64,000 nt of DNA from an uncultured Chloroflexota bacterium (GCA_958296175.1 OY282448.1:1798472-1862471), one strand, 5' to 3'; positions 44,629-54,313 are shown, numbered from the stretch's first letter. Numbers and translations are program-made. The notes: generated by a model from the sequence alone, not told the origin.

Positions 44629-47541
44629 ATGACGAGCGCCCGCGTCAGGGTGCTGCGCCGGGTCACCCCCGCCGCTGCGGCGCCGCTGGGCGCGCTGGCG
44701 CTGCTGCTGGCGGGGCTGCTGCTGAGCTACAGCCGGCTGGTGTTCGAGGGCCTCGTCATGGCCGGGTACGACACGCAGACGTATTTCTATCCCTACTGGG
44801 CGGCCGCGTTCGACGCGCTGGGGGCGGGGCGCACGCCGCTCTGGAATCCGGCGCTGTTTACCGGCGCGCCGTTTCTGGCCAACCCGCAAACCGCGGTGTT
44901 CTACCCGCCCAACTGGCTGCTGCTGGGGCTGAGCGCCGAGCGCGCGCTTGGCGCCGCGCTGATCCTGCACGCGGCCTGGGCGGCCGCGGGCACGCTGGCC
45001 CTGGCGCGCGTTGCCCTGCGGCTCGGCTGGCCGGCCGCAACCGCCGGCGCGGCCGTGTTCGCCTTCGGCGGCTACTTCGTGGCGCAGGCGGGGCACGTCA
45101 ACCAGGTGTCGGCCACGGCCTGGCTGCCCTGGCTGCTGCTGGCGCTGGACCGCGCCGTGGCCGGCGATCGGCGCGGCTGGCTGACCGCGCCGATCGCCGC
45201 CGGCCTGCTCCTGCTGGCCGGGCATCCGCAGGTGGCCTACATGAGCCTGGGTTTTGGCCTGGTCTACGCGCAGGCGGCGGCCTGGGCGGGCGGCGAACGC
45301 CAGGTGCGCCGCCGCCTGCGGGCTGCCGCCCGCGCGGCGGGCGCGTGGACCGCGGCGGCGGTTGGCGGCGCGTTGCTGGCGGCCGTGCAGCTGCTGCCCA
45401 CCCTGGAGCTGTCGCACTTCGGCATCCGCTCCGGCGGGTTGTCGCTGGCGGACGCGGCCTCGTTCTCGCTGCCGCCCGACGAAATCTTGCAGGCGGTGCT
45501 GCCCACGTTCACGGCCTTGCCGTCCAGCACCGAGTTCGTGGCGCACGTGGGAACCTCGGGCCTGATCCTGGCGGTGCTTGGCATCGTCCGCGGGCCGCGC
45601 GGCGTGCACGCGGCGCTGTTGGCCGCCACGATCGTGGCGGTATGGATGCTGGCCCTGGGGCCGGCCTCGCCGCTGTTCGGGTTTGCGCATCGGATCGTGC
45701 CCGGCTTCGACTTGTTTCGAGTGCCGCCGCGCTGGCTGTTGCTGGGGCTGCTGGCCGCCGCACTGCTGGCGGCGCGGGGGGTGGAAGGTCTGGGCCGCGG
45801 CGGTGCGGCGCTCCGCCCAACGCGGCGCGCGCTCGTTCCGGCGGCCGCGCTGGCGGTGCTGGGTCTGATTCTGACGGCGGCGGCGCTCGTGTACCCCGTG
45901 CCTTCCAAGGCGGCGCTCCCGTGGGTGCTGGCCGGCGTGCTGGCGCTGGCCGCGCTGACCGCCGCCAATGCGGCGCGCTGGGGCTGGGTTCGCTGGCTGG
46001 CCGCGGTGGTGGTGGTGGCCGAGCTGGTGGCCGCGTCCGGGCCGGGCGCCGCGCGCGCCGCCGTGCCGCCGCAGGTCTACGCGCGCGCCAATCCCGTGCA
46101 GACGGCCCTGGCGGCGGACGCCTGGGCCGGGCGCATCCTGAGCCTGGCGCGGCCCTCGTTCGAAATCGACCAGACCACGCGCGCGCGGCTGGCCGACACG
46201 TGGTTCGAACGCCTGGGCGAGCGGTCTTACCGTGAAATGTTGGTTGCGCTGAAGCACGCCGAAATCCTGAGCCCAAACCTGAGCCTGGCGCACGGCATCG
46301 CCTCGGCCGACGGCTACGACGGCGGCGTGCTGCCCTTGCGCTCGTACGTCCAGCTGCGCGACGCCCTGCTGCCCGGCACCGGCGCAACCCCGGACGTGTT
46401 GATCCGCGACGCGATCGACGCCGCGCCGCCGGACCGCGTGTTGGACGCCTTCGCGGTGCGCGCCCTGGTGCGCGAGCGCGGCCAGACGTTCCAGGATGGC
46501 GCGGCCATCGTCGACCTGGAGTTCGTGCGCACGGTCGACGATCTGGAGACCTGGGATGGGTTGGCCGTGCCCGACGTGACCGGCGTGGCGGTGGTGATCG
46601 ACGCGCCGACCGACGCGCCGGCCGGCCCAGCCGGCACAGTCGAGCTGCGGTCGCCCCAGGGCGGCGCCGCCGCGCTCCCGCTCACGCGCAGCCGCCAGCG
46701 CCCCGAGCGCGTGGCGCTGGGGCCTGGCCGCCTGCTGCCGGTGCGCGGCGGTCTGGACCGCCCCGCGTTCATGAGCCGCGCGGCTCTGGCCGCGCCGATG
46801 CACGTCGCGCAGGTTCGCGTCGCGGCCGCGGGCCTGCCCTTCCAGCTGCGGGCGCTGTCGCTGCTGCACGCGGACGGGACGGCCACCGCGCTGGCGTTGC
46901 GGCCGGGCGCGGCGGCCGTCAGCCGCCCCGTGGGTCAGATGGTGGTCACGCGCCGGGCGCAGGTTCCCCCGCGCGCCTGGCTCGTGCGCAACGTGCGGCT
47001 GGCAAGCAGCGCGGCCGAGGCGAAGGCGCTGGTCGCGTCGCCGGCGTTCGATCCGTCGACCACAGCCGTGCTGGTCGCCGGCGCGGCGGGCGGCTCGCGC
47101 TGGGGGGGCGTTGGCGACTGGGCGCGGGCGCTGGGAGTGCTGTCGTCCCAGACGTCGTTTGGGCGCGTGCGTCCCGCACAAATCGAGGCCGTCCGCGCGG
47201 CTGGCGCCGCCGCGGCCGCCGCGCCCCAAGACCGCGCCGTCGAATCCATCCACGAAGCTCCCGAGCGCGTCGTGCTGCGCGTGCGCACCAACGGCCCCCG
47301 CCTGCTGGTGCTGCCCGACGCGCCCTATCCGGGCTGGCAGGCGCGCGTCGACGGCCAGGAGCGCCCCGTCTGGAGCGCCAATCTGGGGCACCGCGCCGTG
47401 CTGATTGCGGACCCGGGCGAGCACGTCGTGGAGTTCGTTTACCGCTCCATCCCGTTCGAGGCCGGCCGCGTCGTCTCACTGGTCAGCCTGGCGGCGCTGG
47501 CCGCGGCGGCGGCGCTGCCCATCCGCGCCCGGCGGTCCTGA
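44629..47541 (+). CDS. YfhO family multi-spanning membrane protein
   Basis: A 970-residue protein with about twelve hydrophobic segments in the first half. It shows the family landmarks YDTQTYFYPYWAAAF near residue 45, LWNPALFTGAPFLANPQTAV near 70-90 and FYPPNWLL, then a long extracytoplasmic part. The C-terminus has the typical APYPGWQARVDGQERPVWSA and GEHVVEFVYRSIPFEAGRVV before a last TM. YfhO proteins are GT-C-like and have been linked to glycosylation of wall polymers in Bacillus/Listeria; here the adjoining GT4 gene, three bases downstream, supports a surface-glycan role. ATG 44629 follows the ANTAR gene by 22 bases. Confidence 0.88.
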   Translation: MTSARVRVLRRVTPAAAAPLGALALLLAGLLLSYSRLVFEGLVMAGYDTQTYFYPYWAAAFDALGAGRTPLWNPALFTGAPFLANPQTAVFYPPNWLLLGLSAERALGAALILHAAWAAAGTLALARVALRLGWPAATAGAAVFAFGGYFVAQAGHVNQVSATAWLPWLLLALDRAVAGDRRGWLTAPIAAGLLLLAGHPQVAYMSLGFGLVYAQAAAWAGGERQVRRRLRAAARAAGAWTAAAVGGALLAAVQLLPTLELSHFGIRSGGLSLADAASFSLPPDEILQAVLPTFTALPSSTEFVAHVGTSGLILAVLGIVRGPRGVHAALLAATIVAVWMLALGPASPLFGFAHRIVPGFDLFRVPPRWLLLGLLAAALLAARGVEGLGRGGAALRPTRRALVPAAALAVLGLILTAAALVYPVPSKAALPWVLAGVLALAALTAANAARWGWVRWLAAVVVVAELVAASGPGAARAAVPPQVYARANPVQTALAADAWAGRILSLARPSFEIDQTTRARLADTWFERLGERSYREMLVALKHAEILSPNLSLAHGIASADGYDGGVLPLRSYVQLRDALLPGTGATPDVLIRDAIDAAPPDRVLDAFAVRALVRERGQTFQDGAAIVDLEFVRTVDDLETWDGLAVPDVTGVAVVIDAPTDAPAGPAGTVELRSPQGGAAALPLTRSRQRPERVALGPGRLLPVRGGLDRPAFMSRAALAAPMHVAQVRVAAAGLPFQLRALSLLHADGTATALALRPGAAAVSRPVGQMVVTRRAQVPPRAWLVRNVRLASSAAEAKALVASPAFDPSTTAVLVAGAAGGSRWGGVGDWARALGVLSSQTSFGRVRPAQIEAVRAAGAAAAAAPQDRAVESIHEAPERVVLRVRTNGPRLLVLPDAPYPGWQARVDGQERPVWSANLGHRAVLIADPGEHVVEFVYRSIPFEAGRVVSLVSLAALAAAAALPIRARRS

Positions 47542-47544
47542 CCG

Positions 47545-48774
47545 ATGGACGCGGCGATGATCGCGCCGTTCGGGTTTGCGCCCAAGAACACCACCGGCCG
47601 CCGCGTGATGCCCATGGCGCGCGCGCTGGCGGCCGCAGGCCATCGGATGCGCGTGATCGTGCCGCCTTACGACGACCCCGCGACCTACGGCCGCGTCTGG
47701 GAGGACGAAGGCGTGGAGGTCGTGTGCCTGCCGCGGCCGCGGTTCGACGGCGCGCCGCTGGTCGGCGCGGCCTGGACGCAGGTGCAGCTCGCGCGCGCCG
47801 CCGCCGCCCTGGTGGCCGCCTGGCGCCCCGACCTGGTGCACGTCTTCAAGCCCAAGGCCGTGTCGGGTCTGGCGCAGACGCTCATCGCCCGCCGGGCGCC
47901 CCGCCCCGCCGTGGTGCTGGATATGGACGACTGGGAAGGCCGCGGCGGCTGGAGCCGCAACGAGAACTACCCGCGCCTGTTGGTCGAGCTGTTCGAGCTC
48001 CAGGAGCGGGCGGGGATGCGCGCCTGCGACGCCTTCACCGCCGCCAGCCGCCGGCTGGCCGAGCGCGCCCGCGCTGTTGCGCAAGGCCGCGGCGTGCTGT
48101 ACCTGCCCAACGGGTTCGACCCGATCACGTACGAGGGTTGGTCGCCCGACCGCGCCCGCGGCGCGTTCCGGCGCTCCCTGGGCATTCGCGGCGACCAGCC
48201 GCTGGTGTTGATCTACACCAGATTTTTCGATTACGGCCTGGACGACTGGGCCGAGACGATCCGGCGCATCGCCGCCCAGGACGCGCGCGTGCGCTTCCTG
48301 GTGCTGGGCGCCGGCGCGCTCGGGCAGGAACGCGACCTGGCCGCCGACGTGCGCGTGTCGGGGCTGGCGGAGCGCACGTCGTTCGTGGGTTGGCTGCCGT
48401 TTGTCGACGTGCCGGCGGCGCTGGCCGCCGCCGACCTGGCCGTGCTGCCGCTGGGCGACACGCTGGCAAACCGCGCCAAGTGCTCGCCGCGCTACGTGGA
48501 CCTCATGTATGCCGGCACGCCCATCGTGACCACGCCGGTCGGCGAGGCCGTGACCTTCGTCCGCGACGGTCAGACGGGGTTCGTGGCGGCCGACGCCTCG
48601 CCCGCCGCGGTGGCGGACGCCGCGCTGCGGGCGCTGCGCGCCGACGGTCTGGACGCGCTGCGCCACCGTGCGCGCGCGCGCGCAACCCAGGAGCTGACCT
48701 GGGAACGGCTGACCGCGCCGCTGACGCCGCTCTACGACCGCGCGGTTGCCCGCGCGTCAGCGCGCGCCCGCTGA
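47545..48774 (+). CDS. Glycosyltransferase, GT4-like
   Basis: A 409-residue GT-B glycosyltransferase. The N-terminal lobe starts MDAAMIAPFGFAPKNTTGRR with a sugar-acceptor loop and VHVFKPKAVSGLAQTLIARR; the C-terminal lobe shows VLIYTRFFDYGLDDWAE, FVGWLPFVDVPAALAAADLA and the donor-binding segment YVDLMYAGTPIVTTPVGEA with the E-x7-E-like region shortened. Together with YfhO immediately upstream it probably adds a sugar to a membrane-linked acceptor. Donor and acceptor cannot be predicted. It ends 124 bases from the convergent cdaR gene. Confidence 0.88.
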   Translation: MDAAMIAPFGFAPKNTTGRRVMPMARALAAAGHRMRVIVPPYDDPATYGRVWEDEGVEVVCLPRPRFDGAPLVGAAWTQVQLARAAAALVAAWRPDLVHVFKPKAVSGLAQTLIARRAPRPAVVLDMDDWEGRGGWSRNENYPRLLVELFELQERAGMRACDAFTAASRRLAERARAVAQGRGVLYLPNGFDPITYEGWSPDRARGAFRRSLGIRGDQPLVLIYTRFFDYGLDDWAETIRRIAAQDARVRFLVLGAGALGQERDLAADVRVSGLAERTSFVGWLPFVDVPAALAAADLAVLPLGDTLANRAKCSPRYVDLMYAGTPIVTTPVGEAVTFVRDGQTGFVAADASPAAVADAALRALRADGLDALRHRARARATQELTWERLTAPLTPLYDRAVARASARAR

Positions 48775-48867
48775 GCGCCCGCCGCGCGGCTGACGAATGC
48801 CTGCCGCGCGGCCGCCGACAGCCTGTCTGCCGAGAGCCTGTCCGGTGCGCCCGCCGCGCGGCTGACG
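48775..48867. repeat. Exact 21-base direct repeat between convergent genes
   Basis: GCGCCCGCCGCGCGGCTGAC plus G occurs at 48775 and again at 48847, 72 bases apart, in the 124-base gap between the GT4 gene and cdaR. A partial third copy (GCCGCGCGGCCG) lies between. No T-rich terminator was seen here. Confidence 0.8.
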
Positions 48868-48898
48868 TACGGCGCATCCGCGCCCGCCGTGCGCCCGA

Positions 48899-50290
48899 TC
48901 AGGTCTCGGCGTCGGGCGCTTGCCGCGCGGACGGTGTCGAGGTTGGCGTCGGGGTCGGCGTCGGGCGCGCCGCGGGCGAGGGCACGGCGCCGCCCGGCCC
49001 GATGAGCGCCGGCGGCGGGCGCGCCGCCGCCGGCGCGGCTTCGGCGGGCTGCACGTCCACGCTCACCAGCGGCGGGATCACCTGCGTCACGTCCAGCCCG
49101 CGCGGCACCGTAATCACTGGTTGAACCTGATGCCGGCCCACCGCCAGGCCGGTCACGTCCACTTCGGCCACCACGTCGCCCGCGCGCAGTTCGCGCAGCA
49201 CCTCCACCGGCCCGCCGATCACGATCTGCACCGACCCCTGCGACACCACCGCCAGGGCGTCCGTGGGCACGTTGAGCGTCAGCACCGCGGCTTGCACCGT
49301 CGTGGTGTCGATCAGTGGTTCCACGGTGACCGAGACCACGGCGGCGGCCTGGTCGCTGAACACGCTCACGCCCGGCGGACTCACGAACGCAACCTGCCCC
49401 TCCACGTCCGCCTGCGCACCGGCGATGTCCAGCGGCGCCGTGCGGATGGTGGTCACCAGCTCCAGTTCCTCGGGTCGTCCCTCGATCTCGACCGTGGTGG
49501 GCGCCACGGCAATGCCGCGCACGAAGAACCCGGGCGCCGCCTCGCCCTGCAGCTCCGCCACCACCGGCACGCGCTTGACCGACGTGATGCGGGTGACCGG
49601 CACGCTGACCTGCACGGTCTGCGGTTCGATCTGCACGTTGGCCACCTCGTCGCCGCGCCGATCGGTGGGCACCGCCAGCGCCTGGGTCGACACGTTGCGC
49701 GTGGCCTGGTCCACCACGACGCGCGCCACGATCTCGGCCACGCGCTCGACGTCGGACGCGCCGCCGCTCAGCTGCACCAGGGCGGGAACGGCCCCGACCT
49801 CGTTCGAGTCGAAGCGAAAGCCCGGGGCCGGCGCCCCTTCGATCTGCGCGGTCACCTGCACCGCGCGCACCTCGAAGGGGTCGACCAGAATCTTCACGGT
49901 CTCGGGCGCGACTCGCACCACCTCCACCGCCGGGTCCGGCACTTCCACGCGCACGGGCACCAGATGCGTGCCCGGGCCGATGCCCGTCAGATCCACGCGC
50001 GCCGTGATGGCGCGCGGGTTCAGGTTCCCGATGTTGACGCGCGGACCGTCGACCGTCACGCGCACGGTGTCGATTTCGCTGGCCAGCACCAGATTCGGCC
50101 CCAGGTTGACGTCTTCCACGGCGATGTCGGCGTTCAGCGCCACCTGCACGTTGGGGTTGCGGGACCACGTGACACCCCCCCACACCAGTGTGGACAGCGC
50201 CAGGGCCACCAGAAAGCGCACGCCCAGGCTGCGCGTGAGGATGCGCCGCGCCGCGACCATCCAGCGGGCGCGCTGGCTGACGCCGATCAC
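48899..50290 (-). CDS. cdaR: YbbR-domain regulator of diadenylate cyclase (CdaR)
   Basis: A 463-residue protein with one N-terminal membrane segment (FLVALALSTLVWGGVTW near residue 27) and an extracytoplasmic region made of about four YbbR-like repeats, seen from recurring elements such as VRVTVDGPRVNIGNL, VPVRVEVPDPAVEVV, VQVSVPVTRITSVKRVPV and VTVEPLIDTTTVQAAVL. It ends in a Pro/Thr-rich tail. CdaR binds CdaA and tunes c-di-AMP output, linking wall state to c-di-AMP. GTG 50290 overlaps the cdaA stop (GTGA), so the two are coupled. Confidence 0.92.
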   Translation of the reverse strand: MIGVSQRARWMVAARRILTRSLGVRFLVALALSTLVWGGVTWSRNPNVQVALNADIAVEDVNLGPNLVLASEIDTVRVTVDGPRVNIGNLNPRAITARVDLTGIGPGTHLVPVRVEVPDPAVEVVRVAPETVKILVDPFEVRAVQVTAQIEGAPAPGFRFDSNEVGAVPALVQLSGGASDVERVAEIVARVVVDQATRNVSTQALAVPTDRRGDEVANVQIEPQTVQVSVPVTRITSVKRVPVVAELQGEAAPGFFVRGIAVAPTTVEIEGRPEELELVTTIRTAPLDIAGAQADVEGQVAFVSPPGVSVFSDQAAAVVSVTVEPLIDTTTVQAAVLTLNVPTDALAVVSQGSVQIVIGGPVEVLRELRAGDVVAEVDVTGLAVGRHQVQPVITVPRGLDVTQVIPPLVSVDVQPAEAAPAAARPPPALIGPGGAVPSPAARPTPTPTPTSTPSARQAPDAET

Positions 50291-51123
50291 TTCCCTCGCG
50301 AAATCCAGGCGGGCAGCCCCTGCAGGCCGCCGGCGCCGCGGGTCTGCACGCGGAACGCCGTGTCCAGCCGCCGCCGCAGCTGGTCGGTGGTCAGGTGCCG
50401 TTCCAGCCGGCCGTCCATGGCCAGCGACACGCTGCCGGTTTCCTCGGAGATCACGATGGCCACCGCATCCGTGGCTTCCGCAATGCCCAGGCCGGCGCGG
50501 TGCCGCGTGCCCACGTGGTCCTGCGGGCCCAGCTCGTCGCTGAGCGGCAGCATCACGTGCGCCGCGATGACCTCGCCGCCGCTGACCAGCACCGCGCCGT
50601 CATGCAGCTCCGAGCCGGGGTGAAACACCGTCATCATCAGGGTGCGCGAGAGGCTGGCGTCCAGCCGCGTGCCCGTGCTGGCAAACTCGCCCAGGCCGCC
50701 GTCGCGCTGCAGCACGATCAGCGCGCCCCACAGCCGCGCCGACAGCGCCTCGGTGGCGCTCACCACCTCGGCAATCATCCCCTGCGTCTGCTCGGGGGTT
50801 ATGAACCCAAAGGGCCGCGTCACCAGGGCGCCCGTGCGTCCGGCCCGCTCCAGCAAACGCCGCAGCTCGGGCTGGAAGACCACGATCACGGCGAACAGGG
50901 CGACCAGCACGCCGTTTTCCAGAATCCAGTTGACGAGTTCCAGCTGGAACACGCGGCCAATCACCAGCCCGGCCACCACCAGCACCACCACGCCGCGCAA
51001 CAACAGGTCGGCCTGCGTCCCGCGAATCAGCGTCAAAATAACGTTGAAGAGCAGCGCGACCAGCAGGATCTGGATGGCCGCGCTGAAGTTGAATTCTCCC
51101 GCCAGATAGTCGAGCTGCTCCAC
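50287..51123 (-). CDS. cdaA: Diadenylate cyclase (c-di-AMP synthase)
   Basis: Makes c-di-AMP from two ATP. The 278-residue protein has three N-terminal membrane spans (IQILLVALLFNVILTLI, VVVLVVAGLVIGRVF, GVLVALFAVIVVFQPEL) and a DAC domain with the catalytic ELHDGAVLV near residue 171 and GTRHRAGLGIAE near 202, plus VISEETGSVSLA. This is the CdaA/DacA membrane type; pairing with cdaR is the usual arrangement, though glmM is not attached here. GTG 51123 starts it, 37 bases after argF. The c-di-AMP pathway suits a thick-walled, monoderm-like envelope. Confidence 0.97.
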   Translation of the reverse strand: MEQLDYLAGEFNFSAAIQILLVALLFNVILTLIRGTQADLLLRGVVVLVVAGLVIGRVFQLELVNWILENGVLVALFAVIVVFQPELRRLLERAGRTGALVTRPFGFITPEQTQGMIAEVVSATEALSARLWGALIVLQRDGGLGEFASTGTRLDASLSRTLMMTVFHPGSELHDGAVLVSGGEVIAAHVMLPLSDELGPQDHVGTRHRAGLGIAEATDAVAIVISEETGSVSLAMDGRLERHLTTDQLRRRLDTAFRVQTRGAGGLQGLPAWISRGK

Positions 51124-51157
51124 CGAAGCGCCGCACCGTCGGCGTTGACGTTCCCCA

Positions 51158-51163
51158 AGTCTA
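51158..51163 (-). promoter_or_regulatory. Candidate -10 element upstream of cdaA, overlapping the argF stop
   Basis: TAGACT followed by TGGGG on the minus strand, 35 bases before the cdaA GTG. Its TAG is the argF stop codon. It matches the ten-base string before two other genes. Confidence 0.4.
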
Positions 51164-52114
51164 CGTCGGCAGCTCGCCGTAGGCCCCGTCGCCGCGAATC
51201 AGCGCCACCAGCAGCGCCTTCTGCGTGTGCAGCCGGTTCTCCGCCTGGTCGAACACCGCCGACTGCGCGCCGTCGATCACCTCGTCGGTCACTTCCTCGC
51301 CCCGATGCGCGGGCAGGCAGTGCATGAAGACGGCGTTGGGTTTGGCCAGGCGCATGAGGTCGGCAGTCACGCGGTAGGGCGCGAACGCCTCGCGGCGCTG
51401 CCGCGCCTCGGCCTCCAGCCCCATGCTGATCCAGGCGTCGGTATACACCACGTCGGCGCCGCGCACGGCGCCGCGCGGGTCCGGGTCCAGCTCGACCGAC
51501 GCGCCCGCGCCTTCGGCGATTTCCTGCGCCCGTTCCAGCACGTCCTCGTTCGGCTCGTAGCCGTCCGGCGCGGACACGCAGATGTCGAGTCCCGCCAGCG
51601 CGCTTCCCAGCAGCAAGGAATTGCACACGTTGAAGCCGTCGCCAACGTAGGCCAGCCGCCGCCCCTCGAACCCTCCGCAGCGCTCACGAACCGTCAGCAG
51701 GTCCGCCAGAATCTGGCAGGGATGCGCGCGGTCGCTCAGCCCGTTGATCACCGGGATGTTCGCCCAGCGCGCCAGTTCTTCCAGCATGGCCTGGTCGTAC
51801 ACGCGCGCCATCAGCGCGTCCACCCAGCGTTCCAGATTGCGGGCGATGTCGGGAATCGACTCGCGCACGCCGATTTGCGTGTGCTCGTTCATCAGGTCCA
51901 CGGCGTGGCCGCCCAACTGCGCCATCCCCACCGCGTAGGTAGTGCGCGTGCGCAGCGAGGCCTTCTCGAACAGCATGGCCAGGCTGCGCCCGGCCAGCAG
52001 CGCGTGCGGCGTCCCGCGCGCCTGCGCCGCTTTCAGCTGCGCGGCGCGGTCCAGCACCAGGTGCAATTCGTCGGACGACACGTCGTCCAGCGTCAGAAAG
52101 TCACGGCCTTGCAT
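51161..52114 (-). CDS. argF: Ornithine carbamoyltransferase
   Basis: Transfers a carbamoyl group to ornithine to give citrulline in arginine synthesis. The 317-residue protein has the carbamoyl-phosphate motif as FEKASLRTRT near residue 50 (usually FEKPSTRTR or PSLRTR), HTQIGVRES, LSDRAHPCQILADLLT near 130, the ornithine loop WISMGLEAEA and MHCLPAHRGEEV near 270. ATG 52114 gives the typical start (GRDFLTLDDVSSDEL). No other arg gene is adjacent; it is followed by cdaA and preceded after 23 bases by the SpoIID-like gene. Confidence 0.95.
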   Translation of the reverse strand: MQGRDFLTLDDVSSDELHLVLDRAAQLKAAQARGTPHALLAGRSLAMLFEKASLRTRTTYAVGMAQLGGHAVDLMNEHTQIGVRESIPDIARNLERWVDALMARVYDQAMLEELARWANIPVINGLSDRAHPCQILADLLTVRERCGGFEGRRLAYVGDGFNVCNSLLLGSALAGLDICVSAPDGYEPNEDVLERAQEIAEGAGASVELDPDPRGAVRGADVVYTDAWISMGLEAEARQRREAFAPYRVTADLMRLAKPNAVFMHCLPAHRGEEVTDEVIDGAQSAVFDQAENRLHTQKALLVALIRGDGAYGELPT

Positions 52115-52137
52115 GTCGTCCGCCTGCGTGAGGTGTG

Positions 52138-53961
52138 TCAATACACGTGGTCGAAGTCGACGCCGCTGTAATAGGCGGCCAGAATCTGCTCGCCGTTCGC
52201 CCCCGCCGCGGCCATGGCGTTGGCGCTGCGCAGCGGCAGCCCCACGCCGTGCCCCAGCAGGCGCTGGCCGCGGCTGAACGGATCGTCGACCGCCAGCGCC
52301 CACGGCTTGACCGGGCCGCCCCATTCGGTGTGCCAGCTGCGCGTGCGGCCGTCCGCGCGCGAGAAATACACGGCGTGAATCGTCCGACCCTCGTAGGTCA
52401 TCACCCGCCCGCGCGTGTCCCGCACCGCCTGCCGCAGCCGCGTGCCCGACAGCTCGCGCGCGTAGCCGTGATAGACCTGATCGCGCGTGAACAGCGTGGG
52501 CGTGTGCCGCGTGGAGGCCGCCGCGTCGAACAGCAGCCGGCGCGGGCGCCGCTCGGCGCGCACGGTGTAGGCATAGGTCCGAAACGCGATGGCCGAGGCG
52601 CGCAGCGCCTCCCAGGGGATGGTGTCGTTCTGCTCGACGAGCCCCGCCAGATAGTCGTCCAGGGGCAGCGTGTTCACGATCCAGGCCGACTGAAACCCCG
52701 GCAGCCACGCAAACTCCATCGTCCCCCGATATGTCCACTGCGGCGCGGTCTCTTCCAGCCGCAGGAGCGAGCCTTCCACAGGTGCCAGCAGCACCTTGCC
52801 CACCGTCGTGGTCACGGCGCCGTCCGGCAGCCGGATTTCCTGCCGCTCGTTTGGAACGTCGCGGCGGATTGCCACTCGTTCGTCGGGGCCGGGTTCGGCC
52901 AACACCGCCCCGCCCTCGTCGCGCACCACCATGCCCGCGGTCGAAAACACCGTGGCCTGCGTCACGCCGGGGTTGTCCGCGCTGATGTCCAGCAGCCCCA
53001 CCCGAATGTCCGGGACGGGCAGGCGCGCCGGCGCGTCCAGCACCGGCGCGCGCACGGCTCGGGAGGTCATCCAGTCGGTGCCGTCGTGCAGGTCGGGCTG
53101 CACGCGGAACGGCCCTGGCGCGTTGGGCAGCGCCACGTCCAGCTCGAACGACGCCTGCCCGCCGGGCGCAACGTCGTGCGGCAGCGGCGCAAGCGCCGGC
53201 AGGGTGCGGACCGCGGGTCTGTGCGAGTCCGCCCAGCGCACGCCCAGGCGCACGGGCGCGGCGCCGCCCGCGCGCCACGGCTGCGCGCCGGTGTTTGTCA
53301 CGCGCAGCCGCAGCCGCGCAGCCGCGCCCGGCGCATGCGCAGGAATCGGCTCCGCCTCGTAGCGCGCGTCGATCCCGTCGCCCAGCGCCGCCAGATAGGC
53401 GCGGCCGATGGGGGCCAGCTGCACCGCCGGCGTGCGCGCGGGAACGTACGTCAGCTTGCCGCGCTGAAAATACTGCGCGGTCACCCCGCCCGCTTCCGGC
53501 ACTTCCTCGGACACCGGCCAGCCCAACAGCCGCTCGCGTCCCAGCCGGTTCCAGAACGCCAGGAACCCGAAGCGCACCGAGTGGCGCGTCTGCCAGACAT
53601 ACGCCACCTGCGCCTCGCTGCGGAACGGCGCGGTCTCGCGGAAGTAACGCCCCCCGGAAATCAGCTCGCCCAGCAGCGCCGGCTGCACCTCCGCGTCGGT
53701 GCCGGCGTGTTCGGGCCAATGTTCCAGCAGGAAGTCGGCGAAGAGCTGCGCCGCCCGCCCCTGGCGCTCGAACCGTTGCGTCAGAGGCTCGCCAAGCACG
53801 TCGAACGCGCGCCAGCGATCCACGTAGGCCGCGAACAACGGGTCCACGGCGTCCCCCGCCGCCGGCGCTTCCGCCAGGACGCGCCCAAGCGGATGCAAGG
53901 CAAGACCGGCCGCCCCCGCCGCTGCGCGCCCCAGCCTGCGGCGCGAGAAATGCATGGTCAT
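52138..53961 (-). CDS. SpoIID/LytB-domain protein with surface modules
   Basis: A 607-residue exported protein. The N-terminus MHFSRRRLGRAAAGAAG resembles a twin-arginine signal. Residues ~35-170 hold two copies of a module of the type F..W..lGr..lGWP.seev..G..QYFqRgkl, also found at the end of the LRR protein upstream. After an Ig-like stretch, the SpoIID domain runs from about 390: LPLDDYLAGLVEQ, WEALRASAIAFRTYA, YHGYARELSGTRL, TYEGRTIHAVYFSRADGRT and GHGVGLPLRSANAMA. SpoIID enzymes are lytic transglycosylases; the catalytic Glu found in the usual EhP/E segment appears as VEQNDTIPWEALRA, so activity is plausible. Not a sporulation marker by itself. Confidence 0.87.
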   Translation of the reverse strand: MTMHFSRRRLGRAAAGAAGLALHPLGRVLAEAPAAGDAVDPLFAAYVDRWRAFDVLGEPLTQRFERQGRAAQLFADFLLEHWPEHAGTDAEVQPALLGELISGGRYFRETAPFRSEAQVAYVWQTRHSVRFGFLAFWNRLGRERLLGWPVSEEVPEAGGVTAQYFQRGKLTYVPARTPAVQLAPIGRAYLAALGDGIDARYEAEPIPAHAPGAAARLRLRVTNTGAQPWRAGGAAPVRLGVRWADSHRPAVRTLPALAPLPHDVAPGGQASFELDVALPNAPGPFRVQPDLHDGTDWMTSRAVRAPVLDAPARLPVPDIRVGLLDISADNPGVTQATVFSTAGMVVRDEGGAVLAEPGPDERVAIRRDVPNERQEIRLPDGAVTTTVGKVLLAPVEGSLLRLEETAPQWTYRGTMEFAWLPGFQSAWIVNTLPLDDYLAGLVEQNDTIPWEALRASAIAFRTYAYTVRAERRPRRLLFDAAASTRHTPTLFTRDQVYHGYARELSGTRLRQAVRDTRGRVMTYEGRTIHAVYFSRADGRTRSWHTEWGGPVKPWALAVDDPFSRGQRLLGHGVGLPLRSANAMAAAGANGEQILAAYYSGVDFDHVY

Positions 53962-54290
53962 GACACCCAGGGTAATAGCTCACGTCGCACGCACGACCAA
54001 AAAATCACGTCCAACCCCACCCCCCGACACAAGCGCCTAACGCGCCACAGACGGCGTTTTTTCGGCACGTCCCCCTCGCCCCGCGCCCCCGCCGCGAGCG
54101 CCTACACGCCGTAGGCAGCGTTTCTGGCAAGACCCCTCGCCTCTCACCCCCGCCGCGGAGCGCCTACGCGCCACTATCTCCCCCAGGAGGAAGAGGGTTG
54201 CGTCCCCTCTCCCCTGAGTGGGGAGGGAACTCCGAGGGCCATCATGCCTATGACGCGGTCCCCTCTCCCTCCTCAGGGGGAGAGGAAGTC
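53962..54290. repeat. Gene-free repeat stretch with two palindromes
   Basis: No gene seen. Two stem-loops of the CCCTCTCC type lie at 54204-54228 and 54260-54285. Further left, two related segments (CCCCGCCGCGAGCGCCTACA and CCCCGCCGCGGAGCGCCTAC) recur about 75 bases apart near 54083 and 54158. A plus-strand GGCGTTTTTT near 54053 follows a weak hairpin but no plus-strand gene precedes it. Confidence 0.6.
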
Positions 54291-54313
54291 AAAAAAGGCC
54301 TTGCATTGGCCTT
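54291..54313 (-). terminator. Intrinsic terminator downstream of the LRR gene
   Basis: On the minus strand, AAGGCC, loop AATGCAA, GGCCTT, then TTTT. The stem is perfect and lies 35 bases after the LRR stop codon, between two repeat palindromes. Confidence 0.75.

Noticed and set aside
52138..53961. SpoIID domain as evidence for endospore formation
   Set aside because: SpoIID/LytB-domain proteins occur widely in non-sporulating bacteria, and no other sporulation gene is in the window.
54040..54065. Plus-strand hairpin followed by TTTTTT as an intrinsic terminator
   Set aside because: No plus-strand gene precedes it; the stem is short and imperfect, and the flanking genes are on the minus strand.
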